DNA of 9,641 bases. Source: Deltaproteobacteria bacterium. Its GTDB lineage: Bacteria > Myxococcota > Polyangia > Haliangiales > Haliangiaceae. Shown piece after piece: positions 1 through 7,291 of the stretch. The stretch covers positions 1 to 9,641 of the forward strand of contig JAGSPR010000427.1 of the NCBI GenBank assembly GCA_018262455.1. Direction: 5' to 3'. The stretch's first letter is position 1, and each line of letters opens with the position of its first letter. The position numbers and the translations under genes were made by a program. Below the pieces are notes generated by a model that saw only the letters and a list, made by a program, of their open reading frames with translations, did not search any database and was not told where the DNA came from.

Positions 1-1110
<1,110 letters not shown>

Positions 1111-1225
1111 GCCGCGCCGGCACCGGGGGCGACGTTCGCGCACGTCATGCACGCGATTTTATGCCGACGCATTCGCTGCGCGGTCGGCCCGCGCCACGAC
1201 GCGCCTTCGAGGCATTCGGATTGCA

Positions 1226-1240
1226 GTGACGCAGCGTCAC
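1226..1240. repeat. 15-bp palindrome just before a start codon
   Basis: GTGACGC-A-GCGTCAC is a perfect inverted repeat with 7-base arms around one central base, ending one base before the ATG at 1242. Its position over the expected ribosome-binding region would suit an operator or a translation-blocking hairpin. It also contains an in-frame TGA that closes the reading frame upstream of that ATG. The function is inferred only from position. Confidence 0.5.
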
Positions 1241-1241
1241 C

Positions 1242-1634
1242 ATGACGCCCTCCGCACCTCGTCCCGGCTACGTCGGAGACGTCGAGACCGATCTCGAGAC
1301 GATCCGGCTGTGGACCTCGAGCGCGCGGCGGGCAGCCGACCGGTGGATGCAAGGCCTGCTCGGAGTGCGTGGCGCGCAGCACCTGGTCGACGAGGCGCTG
1401 TCGGAGCTGCGACGCGTGTGCCTCGAGCTCGAGAAGCTGGATGACCTCGAGCTGTCGATCTGCGTGTGGGAAGCCATCCTCGTGGTGGTCCATCTCCATG
1501 GTTCGCTCGGCAGCGACGACCGGCGCATCGTGCACACGGCGAGCGAGCTGCTCGCGATCCGCGAACGCGCCCTCGACCGAAGGATCGAGGAGTGGAAGCC
1601 GGCGATCATCCACGACAGGCGGATCGCCGCATAG
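1242..1634 (+). CDS. Hypothetical protein, 130 aa, mainly helical
   Basis: I do not recognise this family. The codons show strong G/C third-position bias on this strand, which supports real coding over the overlapping antisense frame. The product is soluble, with no signal peptide or membrane segment. It is rich in Glu, Arg and Leu, with amphipathic stretches at about residues 15-70 and 95-125 that suggest a helical bundle; a hydrophobic strand or helix (ILVVVHLH) lies near residues 78-85. The start is fixed from above by an in-frame TGA at 1227-1229, and ATG 1242 is the first candidate. There is neither a clear Shine-Dalgarno sequence nor the TAGNNT element seen at other genes; instead a 15-bp palindrome abuts the start. 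It lies between tyrosine phenol-lyase and the LRR protein on the same strand, with gaps of 131 and 74 bp, so co-transcription is possible but not shown. Confidence 0.6.
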   Translation: MTPSAPRPGYVGDVETDLETIRLWTSSARRAADRWMQGLLGVRGAQHLVDEALSELRRVCLELEKLDDLELSICVWEAILVVVHLHGSLGSDDRRIVHTASELLAIRERALDRRIEEWKPAIIHDRRIAA

Positions 1635-1653
1635 CACGACGCGCGTGCGTTGG

Positions 1654-1677
1654 CGTGCGAACCGATTTCGTGCGAAC
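1654..1677. repeat. Two direct repeats CGTGCGAAC, 15-bp period
   Basis: CGTGCGAAC occurs at 1654-1662 and again at 1669-1677, upstream of the start of the LRR protein gene. The second copy overlaps a small inverted repeat, TTCG-TG-CGAA (1667-1676). It may be a tandem activator or repressor site for the downstream gene, or chance in GC-rich DNA. Confidence 0.3.
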
Positions 1678-1708
1678 GGCTTCCATCAGACTCGGAAGCC
1701 CTGCGAAG

Positions 1709-2668
1709 ATGCCCGCCACGATGGCCAGGCGGATCTACCGCGACCTGACGAAGTCACCGACGCTGCCCCGGCGCGCTCGCGACGAGCGGCTGCTGCTCGA
1801 CGCGATCATCGCAGATCCCGATGATGACGCGCCTCGCTTGGTCTACGCTGACTGGCTGGTCGAGCGTGCCGATCCGCGCGGCGAGCTCATCATCGTGCAG
1901 TGCGAGCTCGCGCGACTCGGCGGCAAAGGCAAGCGTGCCGAGCTGAAGCACCGCGAAGCCGAGCTCCTGAGGAAGCACAAGAAGGACTGGGTCGGTCGGT
2001 TCGGCGGCCAGAAGATCCAGCACGGCTCGACGAAGCAGGTGTGGACCCGCGTCAACCCGACGAGGTGGATGTTCGAGCGCGGCTTCGTGACGTGGTGCTC
2101 GATGAAGGGCGCCGACTTCGCACGCAACGCCGCCGCGATCCTCGAGGCCGAGCCCTTGCAGCGCGCACACCTTACCGATCGCAACCTGACGGATGTCGCC
2201 GCAGCGAAGGGCATCGAGAAGCTGCGCGGGCTCGACCTCCGGCGCGTCCGCCTCAAGGAGTACGGGATCGACGGCCTTTGCGAGGGCACGCGGTTTCGCG
2301 GACTCGAGGTGCTCGGGCTCCTGCGATGCGGGCTCGGAACGAAGGGGATGAAGCGGTTCGCCGAGCGGGCCGACCCCCGGCGCATGCCGAGCCTTCACAC
2401 GCTCGAGCTGCGCGCGAACCGGCTCGGAGATCCCGGCGCTGTCGCGCTCGCGGGTGCACGGATCCTGACGGGGATCCGGACGCTCGACCTGACGGGAAAT
2501 CGGATCGGCCCAGCCGGAGCGAAGGCACTGGCGGCCTCGCCCTATCTCGACAACCTCGAGCAGCTGTACACGGCCCTCAACTCGCTCGGCGCGGGCGCGA
2601 AGCTCCTCACCGAGCGGTTCGGCAAGCGCCACATTCAGTCCGACCCCGGCCTCACGTTCGACATCTGA
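1709..2668 (+). CDS. Repeat-companion (TIGR02996-type) domain protein with leucine-rich repeats
   Basis: The predicted product has 319 aa. Residues about 27-70 (LLLDAI, DPDDDAPRLVYADWL, DPRGE, then QCELARL) match the pattern of the TIGR02996 repeat-companion domain known from Gemmata and myxobacteria, which usually precedes repeat arrays. A charged segment (about 70-100) follows, and from about 155 to 305 there are ribonuclease-inhibitor-like leucine-rich repeats: LRGLDLRRVRL (172), LEVLGLLRCGLG (199), LHTLELRANRLG (229), IRTLDLTGNRIG (256) and a degenerate LEQLYTALNSLG (283). It has no signal peptide or membrane helix, so a cytoplasmic protein-binding role is likely; the partner is unknown. 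ATG 1709 is preferred because GGAAG lies at 1694-1698 with a 10-base spacer; ATG 1721 would shorten it by four residues. The frame is open further upstream, but those residues look non-coding. Confidence 0.85.
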   Translation: MPATMARRIYRDLTKSPTLPRRARDERLLLDAIIADPDDDAPRLVYADWLVERADPRGELIIVQCELARLGGKGKRAELKHREAELLRKHKKDWVGRFGGQKIQHGSTKQVWTRVNPTRWMFERGFVTWCSMKGADFARNAAAILEAEPLQRAHLTDRNLTDVAAAKGIEKLRGLDLRRVRLKEYGIDGLCEGTRFRGLEVLGLLRCGLGTKGMKRFAERADPRRMPSLHTLELRANRLGDPGAVALAGARILTGIRTLDLTGNRIGPAGAKALAASPYLDNLEQLYTALNSLGAGAKLLTERFGKRHIQSDPGLTFDI

Positions 2669-2670
2669 CC

Positions 2671-2685
2671 GGCCTCCGAGAGGCC
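2671..2685 (+). terminator. Short GC hairpin after the LRR gene, weak terminator candidate
   Basis: GGCCTC-CGA-GAGGCC forms a perfect 6-bp stem with a 3-base loop, two bases after the LRR gene stop codon and followed by TTCGG. The T-run is too short for a classical intrinsic terminator, so this is a weak call; location and stem strength are the only support. Confidence 0.35.
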
Positions 2686-2703
2686 TTCGGTGTCGCGACG
2701 GGC

Positions 2704-2709
2704 TAGCGT
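2704..2709 (+). promoter_or_regulatory. -10-like TAGCGT, six bases before the monooxygenase start
   Basis: TAGCGT is followed by exactly six bases (2710-2715) and ATG 2716. Transcription starting about seven bases after a -10 hexamer would begin at the A of the ATG, giving a leaderless mRNA. No convincing -35 is visible. The same geometry recurs at 3088, 5988 and, on the minus strand, 7653. Confidence 0.5.
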
Positions 2710-2715
2710 GGGGCC

Positions 2716-3039
2716 ATGGCCGTGTTCAAGATCGCTCGCTACGACGTTCGTCCGGATGCCGGCGCCCAGGCCGAGCGCGCGATGCACGAGTTCGCGACCT
2801 ACGTCCGCAAGGAGCTCGCCGATTCGTCGTGGACGACCTATCGCGATCCGCACGCGCCAACGCACTATGTCTCGCTGCTCCGCGCCGAGACTCCGGCGGC
2901 GGACGCTCGTCATCGCGACGCGCCCGGGACGCAGGCATTCCTCGCCGCGCTCGAGCCCCTGCTCGAGGGCAAGCTCGAGCTGACCGAGTACGAGCTGGTC
3001 ACGTCGAGCGACTTGCAGCGGAGGCATCGGCCCCGCTGA
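2716..3039 (+). CDS. Antibiotic biosynthesis monooxygenase (ABM)-like protein
   Basis: This 107-aa single-domain protein resembles the dimeric alpha/beta-barrel ABM family (putative quinol monooxygenases such as YgiN). It opens with a strand (VFKIARYDVRP), then a helix spanning about residues 15-35 (AERAMHEFATYVRKEL). A central strand (THYVSLLRAE, about 49-58) follows, then a second helix (TQAFLAALEPLLE, about 72-84) and a closing strand (LELTEYELV). Members of this fold oxidise quinols or aromatics without a cofactor or act in detoxification, but the family is functionally mixed and no diagnostic catalytic residue can be named here, so the substrate is open. It lies 60 bp upstream of a glutathione transferase; a shared role in electrophile or quinone handling is only inference. 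The start is supported by the TAGCGT-N6-ATG arrangement rather than by a canonical Shine-Dalgarno, though a G-run (2710-2713) lies just upstream. Confidence 0.7.
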   Translation: MAVFKIARYDVRPDAGAQAERAMHEFATYVRKELADSSWTTYRDPHAPTHYVSLLRAETPAADARHRDAPGTQAFLAALEPLLEGKLELTEYELVTSSDLQRRHRPR

Positions 3040-3087
3040 GCTCGCGGATTCCGTACGCGCCACTCGTCGAGATCGCGCGCCCGGGGC

Positions 3088-3093
3088 TAGAGT
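3088..3093 (+). promoter_or_regulatory. -10-like TAGAGT, six bases before the GST start
   Basis: TAGAGT is followed by six bases (3094-3099) and ATG 3100, matching the element at 2704. It predicts a leaderless transcript starting at or next to the A of the start codon. No clear -35 or Shine-Dalgarno is present, and it implies that the transferase is not dependent on read-through from the monooxygenase gene. Confidence 0.55.
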
Positions 3094-3099
3094 GCCGGC

Positions 3100-3735
3100 A
3101 TGATCGACGCGTACGTGTGGACGACCCCGAACGGCTTCAAGGCACTCATCGCTCTCGAGGAATTCGGCGTCCCCTACACGCTCCACTGGATCGATCTCAT
3201 GCACGGCATGCAGACCACGCCCGAGTACCTCGCGATCAATCCCAACAACAAGATCCCGGCGATCGTCGATCGCGATGGACCGGGTGGGAAGCCGATCACC
3301 GTGTTCGAGTCCGGCGCGGTGCTGACCTACCTCGCCGAGAAGACCGGCAAGCTCCTCGCCCCGAGCGGCGTCGCTCGCTATGCGGCCCTGCAGTGGATGT
3401 TCTTCAACGTGGGCGGGGTGGGGCCCATGCTCGGTCAGCTCGGCTACTACACGAAGTTCGCACCGGAGGCGGATCGCAGTCCGGTCGTGATCGCGCGCTT
3501 CAGCAAGGAAGCCGATCGGCTGTTCCGCGTGCTCGACAACCACCTCGCCGATCACCAGTACCTCGCGGGCGAGCTCTCGATCGCCGACATCATGAACTTC
3601 ACGTGGCCGCGCGCGGCGCGCACGTTCCTCGGCCTCGACCTCAGCGGGTACCCGCACCTGACGCGCTGGCTCGACGAGCTCGAGCAACGCCCGGCGTTCG
3701 CGAAGGGCCTCTCGATGACGGCCAACGCGATCTGA
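3100..3735 (+). CDS. Glutathione S-transferase, YfcG/Nu class-like
   Basis: This 211-aa cytoplasmic glutathione-binding enzyme has the usual two-domain GST layout. The thioredoxin-fold domain (about 1-85) carries the TPNG motif at residues 9-12, where Thr9 and Asn11 match the active-site residues known for E. coli YfcG. It also has NPNNKIPAIVD (48-57) with the cis-proline Pro53, and FESGAVLTYLAEKTG (69-83), whose Glu70-Ser71 bind the glutathione gamma-glutamyl group. The helical C-terminal domain contains LQWMFFNVGGVGPMLGQ (98-113), close to the YfcG sequence, and the ELSIADI cap motif (158-164). Nu-class enzymes have disulfide-bond oxidoreductase and peroxidase activity with glutathione, so reduction of disulfides or peroxides is more likely than classical conjugation. 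The length is normal. The substrate is not visible from sequence. Confidence 0.92.
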   Translation: MIDAYVWTTPNGFKALIALEEFGVPYTLHWIDLMHGMQTTPEYLAINPNNKIPAIVDRDGPGGKPITVFESGAVLTYLAEKTGKLLAPSGVARYAALQWMFFNVGGVGPMLGQLGYYTKFAPEADRSPVVIARFSKEADRLFRVLDNHLADHQYLAGELSIADIMNFTWPRAARTFLGLDLSGYPHLTRWLDELEQRPAFAKGLSMTANAI

Positions 3736-3828
3736 TCCCGGCGCGGTGGCGCGCGCGGCCGGACTGAACCGACTTCTCTTGCGCGGCGGGCCCACCGGGG
3801 CCGACAAGGCGCTAGGTAATCCCAACGG

Positions 3829-3834
3829 GATACT
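3829..3834 (+). promoter_or_regulatory. Possible -10 element GATACT
   Basis: GATACT matches four of six positions of TATAAT, in the only AT-rich patch of the gap between the GST gene and the vWA lipoprotein gene. A CTAGGTAAT stretch (3812-3820) just upstream is an alternative. It sits next to a small inverted repeat, ATCCC-AAC-GGGAT (3819-3831). No convincing -35 is seen. Confidence 0.25.
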
Positions 3835-3880
3835 TTACCGTCCGCGCAGTTTCCGTCCGCGCAGTTTCCGTCCGCACCAG
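3834..3880. repeat. Three tandem copies of a 15-16 bp unit in the leader of the vWA gene
   Basis: The copies are 3834-3849 (TTTACCGTCCGCGCAG), 3850-3864 (TTTCCGTCCGCGCAG) and 3865-3880 (TTTCCGTCCGCACCAG). The last runs into the AGGAG ribosome-binding site. They could be repeated regulator sites, a slippage-prone leader that tunes expression, or neutral duplications. Confidence 0.85.
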
Positions 3881-3883
3881 GAG
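3879..3883 (+). promoter_or_regulatory. Ribosome-binding site AGGAG for the vWA lipoprotein
   Basis: AGGAG lies seven bases before ATG 3891 and fixes that start. It overlaps the end of the third tandem repeat, so copy-number changes in the repeat would move upstream signals but not the ribosome-binding site. Confidence 0.75.
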
Positions 3884-3890
3884 TCACCCG

Positions 3891-4699
3891 ATGACCCGTA
3901 GCTGCTTCCTCTCGCTCGTGCTCGCTGCGCTGAGCGCGTGTGGATCCAAGAACACCGCCGCCAGCGTCGATGCCAATGGCCCCGAGACCGGGCCAGAGCC
4001 CGACGCGACGTGCCCGGCGATCCACTTCATGCCGACGTCGGTCACGCCGTCGATCGGGCTGCTGCTCGATCGCAGCGGGTCGATGGCGTTGAACTTCGGT
4101 GGCGTGACCCGCTACCAGGCGATGGCGAGCGCGCTCGTCGATCCGAACACCGGCGTGGTCAAGCAGTTCGAGGCCAAGGCGTACTTCGGCGCCACGCTCT
4201 ACACGACCTCGGGCGACACCTGCCCTCGATCGTGCTTGCCACCGATGGGCTGCCGAACGGCTGCGGGGACTCCACGCAAGCCTCGGTGGCGGCGGCCGCG
4301 GCCAGCTACGCCGCGGGGATCCCGTTGTTCGTGCTCGCCATCAACGAGACCAGCGAGCACTTCCAGGATCTCGCGAATGCGGGAGCTGGCGTGCAGCCGG
4401 GGCAGCCGAACGCGCCGTACTTCATCGGCAACAACCCGCAAGATCTCGTCACCGCGTTCAATTCGATCATCGGTGGCGCCATCTCCTGCGACCTCACGAT
4501 CACCGGTGGCACGGTCGACACGGCCGCGGGCGCGCTGGGCACGGTCGTGCTCAATGGCCAGCCCCTGGTCTACGGGGTCGACTGGATCCTGGTCGACGGC
4601 ACGACGATCCAGCTCACCGGCGCGGCCTGCACCGAGCTCAAGTCCACGCCGACCCCCACGGTCGACGCCAGCTTCCCGTGTGGATCGGTGCTGCTCTAG
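3891..4699 (+). pseudogene. vWA-domain lipoprotein gene disrupted by an out-of-frame internal deletion
   Basis: Translation from ATG 3891 gives a lipoprotein signal ending in the lipobox LSAC (Cys17), a Ser/Asp/Pro-rich linker, and the start of a von Willebrand A domain with the MIDAS motif DRSGSM (Asp60), continuing to about GDTCP near 4218-4226. The rest of the domain continues in a different frame from about 4226: SIVLATDG (MIDAS TDG), then a helix rich in Ala, VLAINETSEHF, AGAGVQPGQPNAPYF, and a C-terminal beta region with SCDLTI and FPCGSVLL, ending at TAG 4697. Only about 59 residues separate DxSGS from TDG, against roughly 100 in intact relatives as I recall them. The segment with the third MIDAS threonine is therefore missing and about 3n+1 bases appear lost, so a simple sequencing indel is not enough. 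Intact relatives are secreted surface adhesion or metal-binding lipoproteins. The left-frame product would run on to a stop at 4736. Confidence 0.8.
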
Positions 4700-4707
4700 C
4701 GTCGTGG

Positions 4708-5793
4708 TCAGTCAGCGCGCCGCACGCGTCGGATGAAGCCGCGGTCGTTCTCGACGATCAGCAGCTCGCCGGCCGGGGTCACCGAGATCGCTCGAGGCTC
4801 GGCGAGCTTGTCGCCCGACGTGTCGAACCGCTCGCCGTCACCGGCGTGCGTGATGTCGCCGCCGGTGCCACGGATGAACAGGTGGATGCCGCCGCGTTCG
4901 TCGACGTACCAGATGTCACCGCCCTTGTGCGTGGCGAGGAAGTAGCCGCCGGCGTACAGCCAGATCCCGCGGACCTGGTCGAGGCCGGTGTCGAGCGCAC
5001 GCGCGCCGTCGCCGCCGCCCACGGGCGTGCCGTTGCCCGCGATCGGGGTCTTCTGGCCGTCGGGGGTGATCCGGTACACGCGATGACCGCCGCGGTCGGT
5101 CGCGAGCACGGCGCCGTCGTCGGTCACGACGAGGTTGCCGAGCGACACGAACCCGCCGGCGAGCACGCGGACGCCACCGCTGGGGGTCCATTCCTTGACC
5201 GAGGTGCCTGCGGCGACCACCGCCCGGCTCTCGTCAGCGGCGACCCACAGGCCGCGCCCGTCGCCGGCGCCGCCGACGACGAACAGGGTTCGGAGGTTGC
5301 CGCTGGGGTCGACGGCGCGGACCTTGTCGTTGCCCAGATCGAGGAGGTACACGGTGCCGTCGCCGCGCACCCACAGTCCGTTGGGTGACGACAGGCGGCG
5401 CTCGCGGGCCGGTCCTGGCGTGTCGCCGTCGTCGCCCGGCGCGCCGGTCCCGGCCAGCGTCGTGATGGTGCCGTCGGTCGCGACCGCACGGATCGCGTTG
5501 GCTTCCTTGTCGGCGATGTAGATGATGCCCGCGGCATCCGCCTGCGCCATGTGGGGGCGCGACAGCTGGGCCGCGGTGGCGGGGCCGCCTTCGAACGCGG
5601 GGCTCCATCCGTTCTGGCCGTTGGCCAGTGATCCGCCCGCGCCGGCGATCGTCTCGAGTGCCCCGAACCCATCGAACACCGGTCGCCACGCCGCGTCGGG
5701 CTCCGCGGGACGCGCGTCGGTCACCGCTGCGTTCGGGCCACCGCACGTGGCGAGGGTCGCAACGAGCATGTGGGCGATCAGGCAACGCAGCAT
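4708..5793 (-). CDS. NHL-repeat beta-propeller lipoprotein
   Basis: The predicted product has 361 aa. Residues 1-17 form a short hydrophobic leader (MLRCLIAHMLVATLATC); Cys17 is a likely lipidation site, although Thr at the -1 lipobox position is not canonical. From about residue 47 to the end there is a run of NHL-type blades with the pattern TIAGAG or TLAGTG, P-x-x-(M/L)-x-V/A, IYIAD or VYLLD, then IRAV/VRAV/VYRI: residues 78-105, 136-163, 178-202, 216-243, 272-300 and 333-358. Such propellers bind proteins or carbohydrates at the cell surface or in the periplasm; a catalytic role is not indicated. The frame is open upstream, but those residues lack signal-peptide character and ATG 5793 starts the signal, so I use it. 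A TTGACC-N18-CAGGGT promoter-like pair lies just before. It is convergent with the broken vWA lipoprotein gene, with 8 bp between the stops. Confidence 0.85.
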   Translation of the reverse strand: MLRCLIAHMLVATLATCGGPNAAVTDARPAEPDAAWRPVFDGFGALETIAGAGGSLANGQNGWSPAFEGGPATAAQLSRPHMAQADAAGIIYIADKEANAIRAVATDGTITTLAGTGAPGDDGDTPGPARERRLSSPNGLWVRGDGTVYLLDLGNDKVRAVDPSGNLRTLFVVGGAGDGRGLWVAADESRAVVAAGTSVKEWTPSGGVRVLAGGFVSLGNLVVTDDGAVLATDRGGHRVYRITPDGQKTPIAGNGTPVGGGDGARALDTGLDQVRGIWLYAGGYFLATHKGGDIWYVDERGGIHLFIRGTGGDITHAGDGERFDTSGDKLAEPRAISVTPAGELLIVENDRGFIRRVRRAD

Positions 5794-5799
5794 CGGCGC

Positions 5800-5829
5800 A
5801 CCCTGCCGCCATCGTGGGGGCGCGGTCAA
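5800..5829 (-). promoter_or_regulatory. Promoter-like TTGACC-N18-CAGGGT before the NHL lipoprotein
   Basis: On the minus strand TTGACC (5829-5824) is separated by 18 bases from CAGGGT (5805-5800), then six bases and ATG 5793. The -35 matches five of six positions of TTGACA. The -10 is weak (CAGGGT instead of TAGNNT) but has the same six-base distance to the start codon as at four other sites in the window. AGGG within it could alternatively act as a weak Shine-Dalgarno. Confidence 0.5.
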
Positions 5830-5934
5830 GTGGCTTCGATCAGGCACGGAAGCCGGTGGCTTGCTGCTGGCGCAATCAGTCGCGAGCAACCCGCAGCGCA
5901 GGCAGAGGATGGATGCCAACCGCATGAGGGGGGT

Positions 5935-5959
5935 CTCCGGCGTGGACCGACGCCGGGAG
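5935..5959. repeat. Inverted repeat in the divergent region before the kinase
   Basis: CTCCGGCGT (5935-5943) and ACGCCGGGAG (5950-5959) pair through a perfect 7-bp core (CCGGCGT/ACGCCGG) and, past a one-base bulge, two further pairs, with a six-base loop. It lies about 30 bases upstream of the kinase -10 element. It may be a regulator site or RNA hairpin; there is no T-run, so a terminator is unlikely. Confidence 0.6.
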
Positions 5960-5970
5960 CGAGCACGTCA

Positions 5971-5982
5971 AGTCTGCAGACT
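5971..5982. promoter_or_regulatory. 12-bp perfect palindrome AGTCTGCAGACT, candidate operator
   Basis: AGTCTGCAGACT is fully self-complementary and ends five bases before the TAGCTT -10 element (5988), so it occupies the -35/-10 spacer. That is a classic operator position for a dimeric repressor or a MerR-like activator. No binding protein can be named from this window. Confidence 0.5.
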
Positions 5983-5987
5983 CGGTG

Positions 5988-5993
5988 TAGCTT
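5988..5993 (+). promoter_or_regulatory. -10-like TAGCTT upstream of the histidine kinase
   Basis: TAGCTT is followed by six bases (5994-5999) and an ATG at 6000, the same geometry as the leaderless-type elements at 2704, 3088 and (minus strand) 7653. Here the ATG is not in the kinase frame but opens a six-codon ORF that ends on the kinase start. Transcription from about 6000 would leave only 17 bases before kinase ATG 6017. Confidence 0.5.
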
Positions 5994-5999
5994 TGCCTC

Positions 6000-6020
6000 A
6001 TGGCTCTCGGATCCCCATGA
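6000..6020 (+). CDS. Possible leaderless six-codon leader ORF (MALGSP) coupled to the kinase
   Basis: ATG 6000 starts six codons (Met-Ala-Leu-Gly-Ser-Pro) followed by TGA at 6018-6020. That stop overlaps the kinase ATG at 6017-6019 as ATGA, the usual translational-coupling junction. The ATG lies exactly six bases after TAGCTT, so it could be read as a leaderless start, with ribosomes terminating and restarting on the kinase. The alternative is that the ATG is coincidental and the kinase is initiated directly with only a weak GGA upstream. Confidence 0.3.
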   Translation: MALGSP

Positions 6021-7291
6021 CGATCGCGTTCGTCGACCGGCTCCTGTCCCTAGGCCAGTCCGACGCGATTCCGGACCGGATGGCGCGTCACGTCCGCGTG
6101 ACCAACGCGCTCGCGCTCCTCGGCGCGGTGATGTCCCTCGCGAGCGCGCCGCTCGACGCTTTCGGAGCCCCGCTACCGACCATGATCGTCGATCTCGTGG
6201 CGACCGCGGCGTTCGCGTCGTGCTGGGTGCTCAACGCACGCGGCCATCGCAACGCCGCGCGGGTGATGCTGCTGCTGACGGCGAACGCCGCGATTCTGTC
6301 CGGCGTGCTCCAGGTCGGGGCGGTGGACGAGCTGCGCACGGTGTTCTTTCCGCTCGTGCTCCTGCCCTTCCTCGTGTTCGGCGCGTCCGAGCGCGGGTGG
6401 TTGACGGTGTTCGTCGCGCTCCCGGTTGCCGCCTACTTCGTGACCGGCACGATGGAGACCCCCCCGCCAGGACTCGCCATGACGGTCTACCTGGTCTACG
6501 CACCCGTGCTGGCATTCTCGATGATCGTCGGCGGCTCGATCGTGTTCGCGTACATCGAGCGGAACGCCGCGGACACGCTCCTGCGGGCGCGCGCCCGCGC
6601 GGCCCAGAGCGCGCGCCTCGTGGCGCTCGGCGAGATGTCCAGCGGGATCGCGCACGAGATCCGCAACCCGCTGGCGGCGATCCACCTCGCGGCCACGCAG
6701 ATCGCCGCGCGCCCCGACGATCCGACGCAGGTCGCGCAGCTCGGGGAGCGGATCCAGCGCATCGTGATGCGGGCCTCGCGGATCATCGACGCGCTCCGCT
6801 CGTTCTCACGCGACGCGAGTGATGACCCGTTTGCCCTTGCACCGGTCGAGCGCATCATCGGCGATACGCTCGAGCTGTGTGGCAAGCGGTTTGCCGACCA
6901 CGCCATCGAGCTCACGGTGGGCCCGGTGGATCCGGGGCTCGTGGTCGAGTGCCGGCAGTTGCAGCTGTCGCAGGTGCTCGTGAACCTGCTCGGCAACGCC
7001 TACGACGCGGTCGAGTCCGCGGCCGAGCGTTGGGTCCGGATCGAGGTCCACGTCGATCGCGACTGGCTCGAGCTCGCGGTGACCGATAGCGGCCCGGGGA
7101 TCCCGGCGGCGGTGCGGTTTCGGATCTTCGAACCGTTCTTCACGACCAAGGCTCCGGACCGCGGTACGGGGATCGGGCTCAGCCTGTCGCGTGGCCTGGT
7201 GGAATCCCACCACGGCACGCTCGACCTCGACACCGAGTCGCCCCATACGCGCTTCGTGCTCCGGATCCCGCTGACACAGCCGCCCGCCTAG
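6017..7291 (+). CDS. Membrane-bound sensor histidine kinase
   Basis: The predicted product has 424 aa. The N-terminal half carries about six membrane helices (around 28-46, 54-73, 79-98, 108-122, 127-145 and 157-179) with almost no extracellular loop, so it may sense a membrane or intramembrane cue. The cytoplasmic kinase core follows: a dimerisation/H-box [19 protein letters not shown] (205-223) with His213 as the phospho-acceptor, N-box [11 protein letters not shown] (323-333), G1 DSGPGIP (357-363), F-box FEPFFTTK (371-378) and G2 GTGIGLSLS (383-391). All core motifs are intact, so it should be active. ATG 6017 is chosen because the promoter-like TAGCTT (5988) and a palindrome lie just before it; ATG 5909 in the same frame would add 36 polar residues and is less likely. 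A convergent single-domain response regulator shares its stop region and is the obvious candidate partner. Confidence 0.93.
   Translation: MTIAFVDRLLSLGQSDAIPDRMARHVRVTNALALLGAVMSLASAPLDAFGAPLPTMIVDLVATAAFASCWVLNARGHRNAARVMLLLTANAAILSGVLQVGAVDELRTVFFPLVLLPFLVFGASERGWLTVFVALPVAAYFVTGTMETPPPGLAMTVYLVYAPVLAFSMIVGGSIVFAYIERNAADTLLRARARAAQSARLVALGEMSSGIAHEIRNPLAAIHLAATQIAARPDDPTQVAQLGERIQRIVMRASRIIDALRSFSRDASDDPFALAPVERIIGDTLELCGKRFADHAIELTVGPVDPGLVVECRQLQLSQVLVNLLGNAYDAVESAAERWVRIEVHVDRDWLELAVTDSGPGIPAAVRFRIFEPFFTTKAPDRGTGIGLSLSRGLVESHHGTLDLDTESPHTRFVLRIPLTQPPA

Noticed and set aside
2716..3735. Monooxygenase and glutathione transferase as a dedicated aromatic-degradation operon with tyrosine phenol-lyase
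   Set aside because: Each has its own promoter-like element, two unrelated genes intervene before tyrosine phenol-lyase, and no ring-cleavage gene is present.
3789..3802. GGCCC-ACCG-GGGCC hairpin after the GST gene as a terminator
   Set aside because: The stem has only five pairs, there is no T-run, and it lies more than 50 bases past the stop; too weak to list.
2635..3825. 396-codon minus-strand frame covering the monooxygenase and GST genes
   Set aside because: The plus strand carries two recognisable families there; the minus frame is Arg/Glu-rich with no motif.
3891..4736. Programmed ribosomal frameshift in the vWA gene
   Set aside because: No slippery heptamer or obvious stimulator lies at 4218-4229, and the domain also lacks about 45-50 residues, which a frameshift cannot restore.
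4678..5388. 236-codon plus-strand frame opposite the NHL lipoprotein
   Set aside because: It is a low-complexity Ala/Val/Asp frame without motifs; the minus frame has regular propeller blades.
5522..6016. Upstream extension of the histidine kinase frame
   Set aside because: The added residues cross the divergent NHL gene start, a hairpin and the promoter-like element, and look non-coding.
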